A DNA stretch of 64,000 bases, taken from positions 1 to 64,000 of the forward strand of contig NZ_JAQCNO010000055.1 in assembly GCF_028274965.1 (NCBI RefSeq), written 5' to 3'. The stretch is from Natronomonas sp. (GTDB taxonomy: Archaea > Halobacteriota > Halobacteria > Halobacteriales > Haloarculaceae). Both the position numbers and the translations under genes were made by a program. Of the stretch, positions 53,523 through 62,523 are shown piece after piece (positions within the stretch are counted from its first letter, which is position 1; the number at the start of each line of letters is the position of its first letter). Under the pieces are notes generated by a model. It was not told where the DNA came from. It did no database searches and was given only the letters and a program-made list of their open reading frames with translations.

Positions 53523-55016
53523 TCACCGCGTCGGGTCGTGCTCCGCGCCGAGTTCCAACAGCTCGACGCAGTCCGGCAGCGCCGCGAGCGCCGCGTCGGG
53601 CCACGCCCAGTGGGCGACCGCGAACGCGACCTCGGGGTTTGCCTCGACGAGCCGCGAGACGCCCGCGGCGGCGGCCTCGTAGGCCTCGCGATCGAGCCGA
53701 TCCGGGCGCTCGGCCGTCAGCGGGTAGCTGTCCGACAGCGCCGGCGGCACGGGACCGAAGGGGGGCCGGAGCCGCCACGTCGCGTCGAAGCGGCTGTTGT
53801 CGCCGCCCGCCGACAGCAGGACGCTGTCCCCGGGGACCGACAGCCGCCCGAGGCGGTCGTGGTGCCGCGAGACCTCCGGGCGGCGCGCCGAGTCCGCCGA
53901 GAGATGGAAGAACGTCCCCTTCGAGACGGGGTCGTGCCGTTCGAGCGCCGCCGCGTCGTCCAACAGCGCCCGGTAGCCGTCGACCATCGCGGGGTGGCTC
54001 CGCGCCCGCCGCTCGAGCAACTCGAAGAGGTTCCCCTCGCGGATCGCCTGCTTGACGGTCCGGAGTTCGCGGTAGCTCACGTGGAGGTTGTGCCTGGCGA
54101 GCAGTTCCTCGCGGCGCTCCTCGGGGTGCCCTCTGAGCCCCGCTGGCGTGTGTGCGCTACAGACCGGACACGAACACGGGAAGTACTCGAGGTCCTCTAT
54201 GTGGTCCGTTCCGGAGACGGTGAGATACCGCCCGTCGCGGGCGTACAGCGCGTAGGCGGCCGAGTCGAACAGATCGCAGCCGGCGGCGGCAGCCAGCGCG
54301 AACATCATCGGGTGTCCGGCGCCGAAGAGGTGGACGGGCGCGTCGCTGCCCAGCCCCCGCTTTGCCGCTCGGACCACCTCGATCATGTCGGCGTACCGGT
54401 AGCCGTTCATCAGCGGCACAACGGCGCCGACGGGGAACACGTCGAAGCCGCCCCCGTGGGCGTCGGCGTCGGCGGCGGCCGACTCCCGAAGCTCCGGGTG
54501 CGTCGAGCCCTGTATCGGGGCGTTGAGCAGCATCTCCCCGACGTCGATCCCGGCGGCGGCCTCGCTGTTGGCCCGCGTCGTTTCGAGCTCCGACGCGGCG
54601 CGATCGTAGGCGGCGTCGGGCGGCGTCGGGATGTCGATCGGCGTGCCGAGATCGGAGCCGATGTCGCGCTGAAACCGAACGATCTCCTCGTTCGTCACCG
54701 AGATCTCGCCGTACTCCGAGAGCTGAAACGACCCCGAATCGGTCACGATCGCCCCCGAAAAGTCGTACAGGTCGGCGAGCCCCTCCGACAGCGCCCGCTC
54801 GCGGAACTCCTCGCTCTGATAGAGGATGTACCCGTTGGTAATGAGCATCTCCGCGCCGAAATCGGCCTCCAGCGCCGCGGGCTCGACCGTCCGCAGGTGG
54901 GGGTTGACGACCGGCAACAGCGCCGGGGTCTCGACGGTCACGCCGGCCCGCGGGACGGTCAACTCGCCGATCCGCCCCGCGCCGTCGCCGTTCCGGATCT
55001 CGAAGATCTCGCCCAT
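53523..55016 (-). CDS. tgtA: tRNA-guanine(15) transglycosylase
   Basis: A 497-residue archaeal TGT that replaces G15 with preQ0. Catalytic and substrate segments: [16 protein letters not shown] (Asp nucleophile), [60 protein letters not shown]. Zinc site [15 protein letters not shown] with downstream HNLHVSY. Unlike many archaeal TgtA, the visible C-terminal part ends soon after a degenerate C-terminal region; no clear PUA domain is seen. The start at 55016 gives the usual [17 protein letters not shown]. Confidence 0.95.
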   Translation of the reverse strand: MGEIFEIRNGDGAGRIGELTVPRAGVTVETPALLPVVNPHLRTVEPAALEADFGAEMLITNGYILYQSEEFRERALSEGLADLYDFSGAIVTDSGSFQLSEYGEISVTNEEIVRFQRDIGSDLGTPIDIPTPPDAAYDRAASELETTRANSEAAAGIDVGEMLLNAPIQGSTHPELRESAAADADAHGGGFDVFPVGAVVPLMNGYRYADMIEVVRAAKRGLGSDAPVHLFGAGHPMMFALAAAAGCDLFDSAAYALYARDGRYLTVSGTDHIEDLEYFPCSCPVCSAHTPAGLRGHPEERREELLARHNLHVSYRELRTVKQAIREGNLFELLERRARSHPAMVDGYRALLDDAAALERHDPVSKGTFFHLSADSARRPEVSRHHDRLGRLSVPGDSVLLSAGGDNSRFDATWRLRPPFGPVPPALSDSYPLTAERPDRLDREAYEAAAAGVSRLVEANPEVAFAVAHWAWPDAALAALPDCVELLELGAEHDPTR

Positions 55017-55152
55017 CGGAACGGACCGAGGGTTCCGCGAGGCATAAGCCGATTGGATGCCGCCGCTCCCGGAGTCGCATAACGCCCCCGACTGCGGCGT
55101 CAAACGCCTTCGGGTACCGGCGGGACGACGGCCGGGTCCTGACGGGTCAAAC

Positions 55153-55160
55153 GATATAAG
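55153..55160 (+). promoter_or_regulatory. TATA element of the SAMP1-like gene
   Basis: GATATAAG, ~28 nt before the ATG at 55185. Confidence 0.65.
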
Positions 55161-55184
55161 TCGCGCCGCCGCCCACTCTCCGGT

Positions 55185-55469
55185 ATGGAATGGCGCCTGT
55201 TCGCCAACCTCGCCGAGACCGCCGGAACGAAACGCGTCACCGTCGAGGCGGCCCCCGGCGACACGCTCGGCGACGCCTTCGAACAGCTGCTCGCTGCCCA
55301 CCCCGAACTCGAGGCCGAGGTGCTCGATGAGTCAGGCGACCTCCGCGAGCACATCCGGGCGCTCAGAAACGACACCGACCCCTTCCGCGCCGGCGAGGGC
55401 TTCGGGACGACCCTCGAGGCCGGCGACGAACTCGCGCTCTTTCCGCCGGTCAGCGGCGGGGCGAGATAA
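55185..55469 (+). CDS. samp1: Ubiquitin-like small archaeal modifier (SAMP1-like) with GGAR end
   Basis: A 94-residue beta-grasp protein that closely follows SAMP1 ([34 protein letters not shown]). SAMP1 serves as a sulfur carrier for molybdopterin and is conjugated to lysines through its C-terminal diglycine by the E1-like UbaA. Here the diglycine (91-92) is followed by Ala-Arg, so a protease would be needed to expose it. The neighbouring AOR gene converges with it. Confidence 0.88.
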   Translation: MEWRLFANLAETAGTKRVTVEAAPGDTLGDAFEQLLAAHPELEAEVLDESGDLREHIRALRNDTDPFRAGEGFGTTLEAGDELALFPPVSGGAR

Positions 55470-55503
55470 CCGCCCCTGCGTGGATTCTCCGGACGCGTCG
55501 AAT

Positions 55504-55508
55504 AAAAA
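55504..55508 (-). terminator. Poly-T run after the AOR gene
   Basis: Read on the minus strand, CCCGTTTTTATTC follows the AOR stop by about 20 nt. Archaeal termination mostly needs only such a T run. Confidence 0.4.
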
Positions 55509-55529
55509 CGGGTGACGGCGCCGCGCCGA

Positions 55530-57470
55530 TCAGTCGTCTGCGGGCGCGGCCGAGTCGCCGCTGGAGACGCCCGTCCCCGGGCCGACGTCGATGTCCAACT
55601 CGTCGAGTTTCTCGTCGGGAACGACCCCGTCGACCCAGCCGCGGACGTCGTAGTACTCCGCTTTCATCTCGTCGAGTTCGACCAGGCTGCCCTCGATGCC
55701 GCCCTGTCCGGGCACCGCGCCGTCGGCGCCCTCGACGAACCGCTCGGGCAGGTCGTCGTCGGCGCCGTCGAACCCACAGAGGTTGTTGTAGTACCGCTCG
55801 AGCGCGTAGATCCGCTCACCGGCGGTCATGAGTTCCTCCTCCGTCACGTCCCGGCCGGTCATGCCGTTGTACTGGAGGACGTACTCCTCGACGCCCTCGG
55901 CGAAGGCGTTGAACTTGCAGATGTCGAAGCTATCGGAGATCGCGTGCATGTCCTGGAAGGTCGCCGTGAGCTCGCCTTTGCCCTCCCATTCGACGGGGTC
56001 GACCTTCTCGGGGATGCCGAGGATCTCGGCGGCCGGCGTGTACCCGCGGAGGTGACACGCGCCGCGGTTCGACGTCGCGAAGGCGATGCCCATCCCCTTC
56101 ATGCACCGGGGGTCGTAGGCCGCGATCGTCTGGCCCTTCACGTCGAGGGAGTTGTCGTGGGCGTCCATCCGGTCGGCGACGCGGCGCGGGCCCTCCGCGA
56201 GGAGGTCGGCCAACTCGCCGTCGCGGTTGGCGACCCGCGAGAGCATCTCGATCATCTCCTCGGAGTCGCCCCAGTCGATCCCGCCGCCGAGATCGTCCAG
56301 TTTGCCCTCCTCGCTCATCTCCATGGCCATCGCGAGCATGTTGCCGGCCTCGATGGTGTCCATGCCGTGGTCGTTACAGCGCTGGAGCATCAACGCGATC
56401 TCGTCGCGGTCCGTGTGCCCCGAGTTCGGGCCGAGCGCCCACGCGGACTCGTACTCGTAGGACTCCGTGCGGACGTTCATCTCCTCGCCTTTGTGCATCA
56501 CGTCGACCTCGACTTCCTTCTTGCAGGCGACCGGACAGGAGTGACACGTCGGCTCGTCGACGAGGATGTTCTCCCGGACGTTCTCCCCGGAGACGGCCTC
56601 GGCGTCGAAGTCCTCGTCCCCGAAGCCGCCGTCGCGGGCGTCGCCCGTCGAGGTGAACTTCCCGTTCCGCGTCGGAAGCCCCGACATCTCCTCGGTCGCG
56701 TTCATGAGGACGTTCGTCCCGTACAGCGACAGTCCGCCCTCGTTGGGGGCGGTGACGTCCGACTCCTGGATGAGCTCCATCGCCTGCTTGTGGCCCTTCC
56801 TGAACGTCTCGGGGTCGGCGGGTTTCGGCATCTTCGTCGAGGACTTGACAACGACCGCCTTGAGCTTTTTCGACCCCATGACGCAGCCGGTGCCGCCCCG
56901 ACCCGAGGCCCGGTCGTCCTCGTTCATGATGCAGGCGTACCTGACGCCGTTCTCGCCGGCCTCGCCGATGCCCATCACAGAGAGGTTCTTGCCGTACGAG
57001 CCCTCTACCTCCTCCTCGAGGGCGTCGCGGGCGTTGTGGAAGCCCTCGCCCCAGAGGTGCGAGGCGTCCCGGAGTTCGACCTCGCCGTCCTCGACGACGG
57101 CGTAGACGGGCGAGTCGGCCTCGCCCTCGAACAACAGCCCGTCGAAGCCGGCCCACTTGAGGCGCGCGCCGGACCAGCCGCCGTGGTGTGAGTCCGTCAC
57201 CGTCCCCGTCAACGGCGACTTGGTGCAGACGGCGATCCGGCCGCTCATCGTGACCTGCGACCCCGTCAGCGGGCCGTTCATGAACGCGAGCAGGTTCTCC
57301 GGTCCGGTCGGATCGACGTCGGGGCCCTGATCGAAGACGTACTTCACGCCGAGGCCGCGCGCGCCGATGTACTTCTCGGCGTCGTCGTCGTCGATCGGCT
57401 CGTACTGTACCTCCTCGCTCGAGAGATCGACCCGAGCGACGCGGTCCTGGAATCCTCCTAAGTCTGTCAT
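55530..57470 (-). CDS. aor: Aldehyde ferredoxin oxidoreductase family protein
   Basis: A 646-residue AOR-type tungsten/molybdenum enzyme. N-terminal beta domain (IGARGLGVKYVFDQGPD, TKSPLTGTVTDSHHGGWSG), pterin-binding segments (GRGGTGCVMGSKKLKAVVVK), and the [4Fe-4S] cysteines in TCHSCPVACKK with a later Cys in FNAFAEG/LCGFDG regions. The family oxidises aldehydes to carboxylic acids with ferredoxin as acceptor. It has its own promoter (ATAAAAAC ~52 nt upstream, with a short leader). Confidence 0.92.
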   Translation of the reverse strand: MTDLGGFQDRVARVDLSSEEVQYEPIDDDDAEKYIGARGLGVKYVFDQGPDVDPTGPENLLAFMNGPLTGSQVTMSGRIAVCTKSPLTGTVTDSHHGGWSGARLKWAGFDGLLFEGEADSPVYAVVEDGEVELRDASHLWGEGFHNARDALEEEVEGSYGKNLSVMGIGEAGENGVRYACIMNEDDRASGRGGTGCVMGSKKLKAVVVKSSTKMPKPADPETFRKGHKQAMELIQESDVTAPNEGGLSLYGTNVLMNATEEMSGLPTRNGKFTSTGDARDGGFGDEDFDAEAVSGENVRENILVDEPTCHSCPVACKKEVEVDVMHKGEEMNVRTESYEYESAWALGPNSGHTDRDEIALMLQRCNDHGMDTIEAGNMLAMAMEMSEEGKLDDLGGGIDWGDSEEMIEMLSRVANRDGELADLLAEGPRRVADRMDAHDNSLDVKGQTIAAYDPRCMKGMGIAFATSNRGACHLRGYTPAAEILGIPEKVDPVEWEGKGELTATFQDMHAISDSFDICKFNAFAEGVEEYVLQYNGMTGRDVTEEELMTAGERIYALERYYNNLCGFDGADDDLPERFVEGADGAVPGQGGIEGSLVELDEMKAEYYDVRGWVDGVVPDEKLDELDIDVGPGTGVSSGDSAAPADD

Positions 57471-57614
57471 GATAATTCCTGCTATCGACTAGGTAGGGCC
57501 CGAGAATAGTAGTTTTTATCCAGGCGGCGTAACGGGTATCAGTTACGACCCACGGTACCGTGGCGCTTCATTCCCGACCGCACGGTTCATCACCGACGCC
57601 CTCGAGGTCCGGCT

Positions 57615-58010
57615 GTGCCCGCCGCGCCCGCACCCTTGCTCCGGTACGCCGCCGCGTGTCTCTGTGCGATCGCCGTCCTCTACGCCTCGGTGATCCCCGT
57701 CTCCGAGGGGGTCCCGCGGACGGCGTTCGGCGTCGAGACGACCATCCTCGTACACGTGGCGGCCTACGGGCTCCTGTGCGGTCTCTTCGGGTTCGCCCTC
57801 CTCGCCGCCGACCGCCGCGCGCTCGCCGCCGCGATCGCTCTCGCGGCGCTGTACGGGGCGTGCATCGAACTCCTCCAGGGGCTCATCGCCCACCGGACGG
57901 CCGAGGCCGCGGACGCGCTGTCGAACGCCGGCGGCGCGGTCGTCGGCGCGGTGCTTTGGCGCGTCCTCGCGCCGTCGTTCGGCGTCGGCCGAACGGACGA
58001 CACGACCTGA
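57615..58010 (+). CDS. VanZ-like membrane protein
   Basis: A 131-residue protein with four hydrophobic helices: LLRYAAACLCAIAVLYASVI, ILVHVAAYGLLCGLFGFALL, ALAAAIALAALYGACIELLQ, ALSNAGGAVVGAVLWRVLA. The YGACIELLQGL...DALSNAGG pattern is the VanZ family signature. The function of VanZ-like proteins in archaea is unknown. The start is a GTG (57615). Confidence 0.8.
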   Translation: MPAAPAPLLRYAAACLCAIAVLYASVIPVSEGVPRTAFGVETTILVHVAAYGLLCGLFGFALLAADRRALAAAIALAALYGACIELLQGLIAHRTAEAADALSNAGGAVVGAVLWRVLAPSFGVGRTDDTT

Positions 58011-58031
58011 CCGGTGCGCCGGAAAAGTGGG

Positions 58032-58038
58032 GTATTTA
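58032..58038 (+). promoter_or_regulatory. TATA element of the RaSEA gene
   Basis: GTATTTA, ~28 nt before the ATG at 58063. Confidence 0.6.
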
Positions 58039-58062
58039 CGCCTCGGTCGGCTACCGTGGACA

Positions 58063-59166
58063 ATGAGCCAGCCGACGCCGGAGGTCTACGAGACGGGACG
58101 GGGGATGGACGCCCACAACGAGGTGATGCGGGAGATACGGGGGCGCAACGACGAGAGCTACGACCCCGCGGAACCGACGCGGGTGTGGCTCGACGAGGAC
58201 AACACCCCGGACGGCGTCCGGCGGTCGCTGACGATCATCCTCAACACCGGCGGGTGCCGCTGGGCGCGCGCCGGCGGCTGTACGATGTGCGGGTACGTCG
58301 CCGAGTCCGTCGAGGGCGGCACCGTCAGCCACGAACACCTCATGACCCAGATCGAGCGCTGTCTGGACCACGAGGCCGCCGCGGCCGAGGCCCCGGCCGA
58401 ACTCATCAAGATCTACACCTCCGGGTCCTTCCTCGATGAGCGGGAGGTCCCCGCCGAGACCCGGCGGGCGATCGCCGACGCCTTCGCCGAGCGCGAGCGG
58501 ATCGTCGTCGAGTCGCTGCCCGACTTCGTCGAGCGCTCGAAGCTCGCCGACTTCCTCGAGCGGGGGCTCTCGACCGACGTCGCGGTCGGCCTCGAGACGG
58601 CGACCGACCGGGTCCGACACGACGCCGTCAACAAGTACTTCGACTTCGCGGACTTCGAGGACGCCTGCGCCGAGGTCCGGGCGACCGGCGCTGACGCCGA
58701 CGCGGAAGGGGCCGCCGCCGGCGTGAAGGCGTACCTCCTGATGAAGCCGCCGTTCCTCGCCGAACCCGACGCGGTCGCCGACATGAAGCGTTCCGTCCGG
58801 CGCTGTGCCGCCGTCGAGGGCTGTCACACCGTCTCGATGAACCCGTGTAACGTCCAGCGACACACCATGGTCGAGGAGCTGTACCACGACGGCGGCTACC
58901 GCCCGCCGTGGCTGTGGTCGGTCTGTGACGTGCTCGGATCGACGGCCGGCGTCGACGCGCTCGTCGTCTCCGACCCCGTCGGACACGGCTCGGACCGCGG
59001 CCCGCACAACTGCGGGGAGTGCGACGACCGCGTCCAGCGTGCGATCAAGGACTTCGATCTCCGGCAGGACCCCGACGTGTTCGACGAGGTGTCCTGCGAC
59101 TGTGCGGCGACCTGGGAGTACGTCATGGACGCGGAGACGGCGTACAACCAGCCGCTGGTGCGCTGA
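58063..59166 (+). CDS. raSEA: Archaeosine synthase radical SAM subunit RaSEA
   Basis: A 367-residue radical SAM protein. Cluster cysteines in LNTGGCRWARAGGCTMCGYV (CxxxxxxxCxxC spacing, unusual as in the Elp3/ArcS-partner group), then IKIYTSGSFLDEREV and TVSMNPCNVQRHTMVEEL. C-terminal CGECDDRVQ and CDC likely hold a further centre. It cleaves the lysine adduct that ArcS puts on preQ0 to leave archaeosine. TgtA, ArcS and RaSEA all lie within 8 kb here. Confidence 0.93.
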   Translation: MSQPTPEVYETGRGMDAHNEVMREIRGRNDESYDPAEPTRVWLDEDNTPDGVRRSLTIILNTGGCRWARAGGCTMCGYVAESVEGGTVSHEHLMTQIERCLDHEAAAAEAPAELIKIYTSGSFLDEREVPAETRRAIADAFAERERIVVESLPDFVERSKLADFLERGLSTDVAVGLETATDRVRHDAVNKYFDFADFEDACAEVRATGADADAEGAAAGVKAYLLMKPPFLAEPDAVADMKRSVRRCAAVEGCHTVSMNPCNVQRHTMVEELYHDGGYRPPWLWSVCDVLGSTAGVDALVVSDPVGHGSDRGPHNCGECDDRVQRAIKDFDLRQDPDVFDEVSCDCAATWEYVMDAETAYNQPLVR

Positions 59167-59206
59167 GTTGTCGGTGCCGCGGCGTTCCCGGCGGCGAACG
59201 GAAACC

Positions 59207-59214
59207 GTTTTCTT
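59207..59214 (+). promoter_or_regulatory. TATA-like element upstream of the MATE gene
   Basis: GTTTTCTT, ~28 nt before a GTG at 59237 that opens a 22-codon frame overlapping the MATE start. Confidence 0.35.
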
Positions 59215-59220
59215 CCTGAC

Positions 59221-59234
59221 TGAACATTCATTCA
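59221..59234. promoter_or_regulatory. Operator-like TGAA-N6-TTCA between TATA and start
   Basis: TGAACATTCATTCA has inverted TGAA/TTCA half-sites with a six-base spacer. Its place between TATA and the predicted start is typical of a repressor site, such as TetR family operators next to drug exporters. No TetR gene is adjacent in the window. Confidence 0.4.
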
Positions 59235-59301
59235 ACGTGCGTCCCTCCGAGCCCCGCCGGTCCCACCGCCCCGACGAACGACGCCGACCGGCGGGCGCCG
59301 G

Positions 59302-60777
59302 ATGAGCCGGCCGTCGGCGCGGGACCGGGCGATCAACGTCACCGACGGCGCGCTGCTCAAACCGCTCGTCGTCCTCTCGGTCCCGATCGTCCTCACGAAC
59401 ACGCTGCAGGTCGGCTACAACCTGGCGGACACGTTCTGGGTCGGCCGCCTCGGCCAGCCGGCGGTCGCGGCGCTGTCGTTCTCGTGGGCGATCGTCTTTC
59501 TCGTCATCGCGCTCTCGCTCGGGTTCTCGGTCGCGGGGACGGTGCTCGTCGCACAGCACAAGGGGGCCGGCAACCTCGATCGCGTCAGCCGCGTCGCCGG
59601 TCAGACCGTCTCCGTCGTGTTGGGCGTCTCGGTGCTGTTTTCGATCGTCGGGTTCGCCCTCGCGCCGACGCTTCTGGGACTCGTCGGGGCCACCCCCGGC
59701 TCCGAGGCGTTCGGTCTGGCCGTCGCGTACACCCGGACGATGTTCGTCGGGATCCCCTTCGTGTTCGGCTTTTTCATCTTCCAGTCGCTGTTGCAGGGCT
59801 GGGGCGACACCCGAACGCCGCTGTATCTCATGGCCTTCGGTGTCGGGCTGAACGTCCTTCTCGACCCGTTTTTGATCCTCGGCTTCCAGGACAACGTCCT
59901 CCTCTCGTGGGTCGGCCTCGAGGGCGTTCAGGCGGCCCTCTACGCAGCGACCGGCTTTGAGGGGTTCGGCGTCCAGGGCGCGGCGTACGCGACGATCCTC
60001 TCGCGGGGGATCGGGGCGATCGTCGGGATCCACCTGTTGCTCTCGGGGGCCGTCGGGATCGAACTGTCGCTCGCCGACTTCCGGCCGGAGGTGAAAACGG
60101 TCCGCTCGCTCGTCCGGATCGGCGCGCCCGCGAGCGTCGAGATCTCGACGAGCGCGCTGAGCGTGACGATCCTGACCGCCCTCGTCGCCATCGCCGGCTC
60201 CGACGCCGTCGCCGCCTACGGCATCGGCTCTCGGATCACCTCGATGGTCGTCCTGCCGGCGCTGGGAGTTGCCCGTGGCGTCGAGACCGTCGTCGGACAG
60301 AACCTCGGCGCCGGGCAACCGGACCGCGCCAGACGCGGCGTCGCCGCGGCCGTCGGCATCATCGCCGTCGCGCTCGCGGGTTTCAGCGTCGCCATCTACC
60401 TCTCGGCGGACCCGATCGTCGGCGCGTTCATCTCCGGGGCCGGCGCGTCCCGCGTCACCGCGATCGGCAGCGAGTACCTCCGGATCGTGGGGGCGTCCTA
60501 CGTCTTTTTGGGCGCGTTCTACGTCGTCCAGGGCGGCTTTCGCGGCAGCGGCAGCACCCGCACGGCGATGGCGTTCGCCTTCGTCGGGTTCATTATCCTC
60601 CGGTCGGCGGCCGCCTACGCGTTGGCCGTCCCCGTCGGGTGGGGCGCGACCGGCGTCTGGTACGGCGAGGCCGTTTCGAACCTGCTGATGGCGCTTCTGG
60701 TCGGCGCGTACTTTCTCCGGGGGCCCTGGCTCGGTCGCGTCATCGACGCCCCCGACGCGGAGGGACGATCGAGTTGA
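59302..60777 (+). CDS. MATE-family multidrug/Na+ antiporter
   Basis: A 491-residue membrane protein with about twelve helices, first in LLKPLVVLSVPIVLTNTLQV, then DTFWVGRLGQPAVAALSFSWA, LLQGWGDTRTPLYLMAFGVG, and a second homologous half. This is the MATE/NorM (MOP) fold, which exports organic cations and drugs against Na+ or H+ gradients. Preceding it is a possible 22-codon upstream frame whose TGA overlaps this ATG (ATGA), and an operator-like repeat. Confidence 0.93.
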   Translation: MSRPSARDRAINVTDGALLKPLVVLSVPIVLTNTLQVGYNLADTFWVGRLGQPAVAALSFSWAIVFLVIALSLGFSVAGTVLVAQHKGAGNLDRVSRVAGQTVSVVLGVSVLFSIVGFALAPTLLGLVGATPGSEAFGLAVAYTRTMFVGIPFVFGFFIFQSLLQGWGDTRTPLYLMAFGVGLNVLLDPFLILGFQDNVLLSWVGLEGVQAALYAATGFEGFGVQGAAYATILSRGIGAIVGIHLLLSGAVGIELSLADFRPEVKTVRSLVRIGAPASVEISTSALSVTILTALVAIAGSDAVAAYGIGSRITSMVVLPALGVARGVETVVGQNLGAGQPDRARRGVAAAVGIIAVALAGFSVAIYLSADPIVGAFISGAGASRVTAIGSEYLRIVGASYVFLGAFYVVQGGFRGSGSTRTAMAFAFVGFIILRSAAAYALAVPVGWGATGVWYGEAVSNLLMALLVGAYFLRGPWLGRVIDAPDAEGRSS

Positions 60778-60819
60778 CCTCTCCGGGCCCGCTCTGATCC
60801 GCCCCGGCCGCGCGTCGGC

Positions 60820-62016
60820 TCAGGCCCGCAGCGGCTGTCGCTCGCCGTAGGTCAGCGTCCGCCAGAGCCACTCCACCGGACCGAACCGGAACCGACGGAG
60901 CCACGCGACCGAGAGGACCACCTGCAGCACCCAAAAGGCGAGGACCATCCCGAGCGCCTCGGCGCGGCTCACGGAGCCGAACAGGCCGATCCCGTGGCCG
61001 TAAAACACCGTGGTCGCAACGACCGTCTGGAGTAGGTAGTTCGTGAACGCGGTCCGGCCGACCGCGGCGAACGCCCGCGTGAGGGGACCGTCGGGCCGCC
61101 GCCGAACGTACAGGGTCACGACGCCGACGTACCCCCCGGCGACGAGGAAGCTCCCCCAGTAGTTGAACTGCCGCCAAAACAGCGCCACCCCGGCCCCCCA
61201 ATCGGCGCTCTCGATGTAGTACACGCCGAGGAGGACGACCCCGACGCCGACGACGCCACCCCCCACGAGGCGGTAGTACAGCCGATCGGACCGCTCGCCG
61301 GTCAGCACGCCCCACCGGTACAGCGCCATCCCGACGAGCATCGTCCCGCCGACCCGCCAAAAGGCCTGCCCGATGAAGCCGCTCGTCTGTCTGGTGAACG
61401 CGGTCGGCACCCGGTGGCTCAGCTGCTCGATCCAGCCGCCGCGGTACGTCGAGACCTCGCTTCGGATCGCGGCCTCCGCCGGCGCCCACTGCCCGCCGAT
61501 CGCCTCCGGTCCGACCGCGAGCCCGACGGAGACCTCGATCGCCGAGAGCACGAACAGGAGCACGAACCCGATCCCGGCCTGCTTCGAGGGCTCCCAGTCC
61601 CAACACGCGACGAGCACGAGCGCGCACAGCCCGTAGGGAACGAGGACGTCGCCGTACCAAAGGAGGTAGGCGTGTCCCAGCCCGATCGCGATGAGAAGCC
61701 CCGTCCGGCGGTAGTGGAGCCACATCGCCGACCGCCCCGAGCCGCGTTTGCTCTCGATGAACAGCACGATCCCCGCCCCGAACAGCGCCGAGAACAGCGT
61801 GATGAACTTCAACTCGGCGAGTACGTGCCCGGCGAGCCAACTCCAGTAGTTCAGGCCGCTGAAATCGCCGTACGCCGTCGGGTTGAGAAGCGTCACCTCC
61901 GGCATCGAGAACAGCCGGACGTTGATAACGAGGATGCCGAGCACGGCGACGCCGCGCAGCGCGTCCAGACTCGCGATCCGCTCGGAGGGCGGGGTCGGCC
62001 CCGGTTCGTCGGTCAC
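60820..62016 (-). CDS. DUF418-type multi-pass membrane protein
   Basis: A 398-residue protein from the GTG at 62016 (TDEPGPTPPSERIASLDALRG). RIASLDALRGVAVLGILVIN is the typical DUF418 start. About ten helices follow, and the C-terminal DUF418 motif VGRTAFTNYLLQTVVATTVFY and FRFGPVEWLWRTLTYG are clear. Related to acyltransferase-like YeiB proteins; substrate unknown. An ATG at 62076 (20 codons upstream) is less likely because AAGCTATTCG lies between. Confidence 0.85.
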   Translation of the reverse strand: MTDEPGPTPPSERIASLDALRGVAVLGILVINVRLFSMPEVTLLNPTAYGDFSGLNYWSWLAGHVLAELKFITLFSALFGAGIVLFIESKRGSGRSAMWLHYRRTGLLIAIGLGHAYLLWYGDVLVPYGLCALVLVACWDWEPSKQAGIGFVLLFVLSAIEVSVGLAVGPEAIGGQWAPAEAAIRSEVSTYRGGWIEQLSHRVPTAFTRQTSGFIGQAFWRVGGTMLVGMALYRWGVLTGERSDRLYYRLVGGGVVGVGVVLLGVYYIESADWGAGVALFWRQFNYWGSFLVAGGYVGVVTLYVRRRPDGPLTRAFAAVGRTAFTNYLLQTVVATTVFYGHGIGLFGSVSRAEALGMVLAFWVLQVVLSVAWLRRFRFGPVEWLWRTLTYGERQPLRA

Positions 62017-62101
62017 GGAGTTGCTACACTGTCGGGTCGGCGCGTCGAATAGCTTTCCGTTCCGGCCGACCAACACGCCGCCGGGACGCGTCGGGGCCGT
62101 C

Positions 62102-62446
62102 TCAGTGGAACCCGATGTTCGCGGGATCGTCGTCGCGGTCGAGCGTGACCTCGAGAACGCCGTTGTTGAACGCCGTCTCCGCCGAGTCGTCGTCGACGTA
62201 GCCGGGCAGGTCGACCCGCACCCGCGAGCGCCGGGATCCGTCCGCGACGCGGATCGCGAGCGTCCGACCGTCGCAGTTGAGGCTGATGTCGTCGCGGTCG
62301 ACGCCCGGGACGTCCGCGACGACCGCGATCGAGTCGTCGTACTCGTGGATGTCGACGGCCTCCGTCCCGCCGTCGACGCTGACCGCCCGACCGATCCCGC
62401 CGAACGCGCCGTCGAAGGGGGTCCCGTCGTCGGGGTTTCGTCTCAT
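62102..62446 (-). CDS. Hsp20/alpha-crystallin small heat-shock protein
   Basis: A 114-residue protein. The alpha-crystallin domain occupies ~27-105: AVDIHEYDDSIAVVADVPGV, DRDDISLNCDGRTLAIRVAD, then FNNGVLEVTLDRDD. The short N-terminal arm is Gly-rich. The terminal I-x-I/V motif that normally links dimers is not evident (ends DPANIGFH). TTATTC ~28 nt upstream of the ATG. Confidence 0.9.
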   Translation of the reverse strand: MRRNPDDGTPFDGAFGGIGRAVSVDGGTEAVDIHEYDDSIAVVADVPGVDRDDISLNCDGRTLAIRVADGSRRSRVRVDLPGYVDDDSAETAFNNGVLEVTLDRDDDPANIGFH

Positions 62447-62523
62447 TGCTTTCTGTAGGGTCGTCGGACGAATAAGCCCTCGGTGTCCGGCCGTCTCGGC
62501 CGTTTCGGGTCGCTCCGGCGCGC

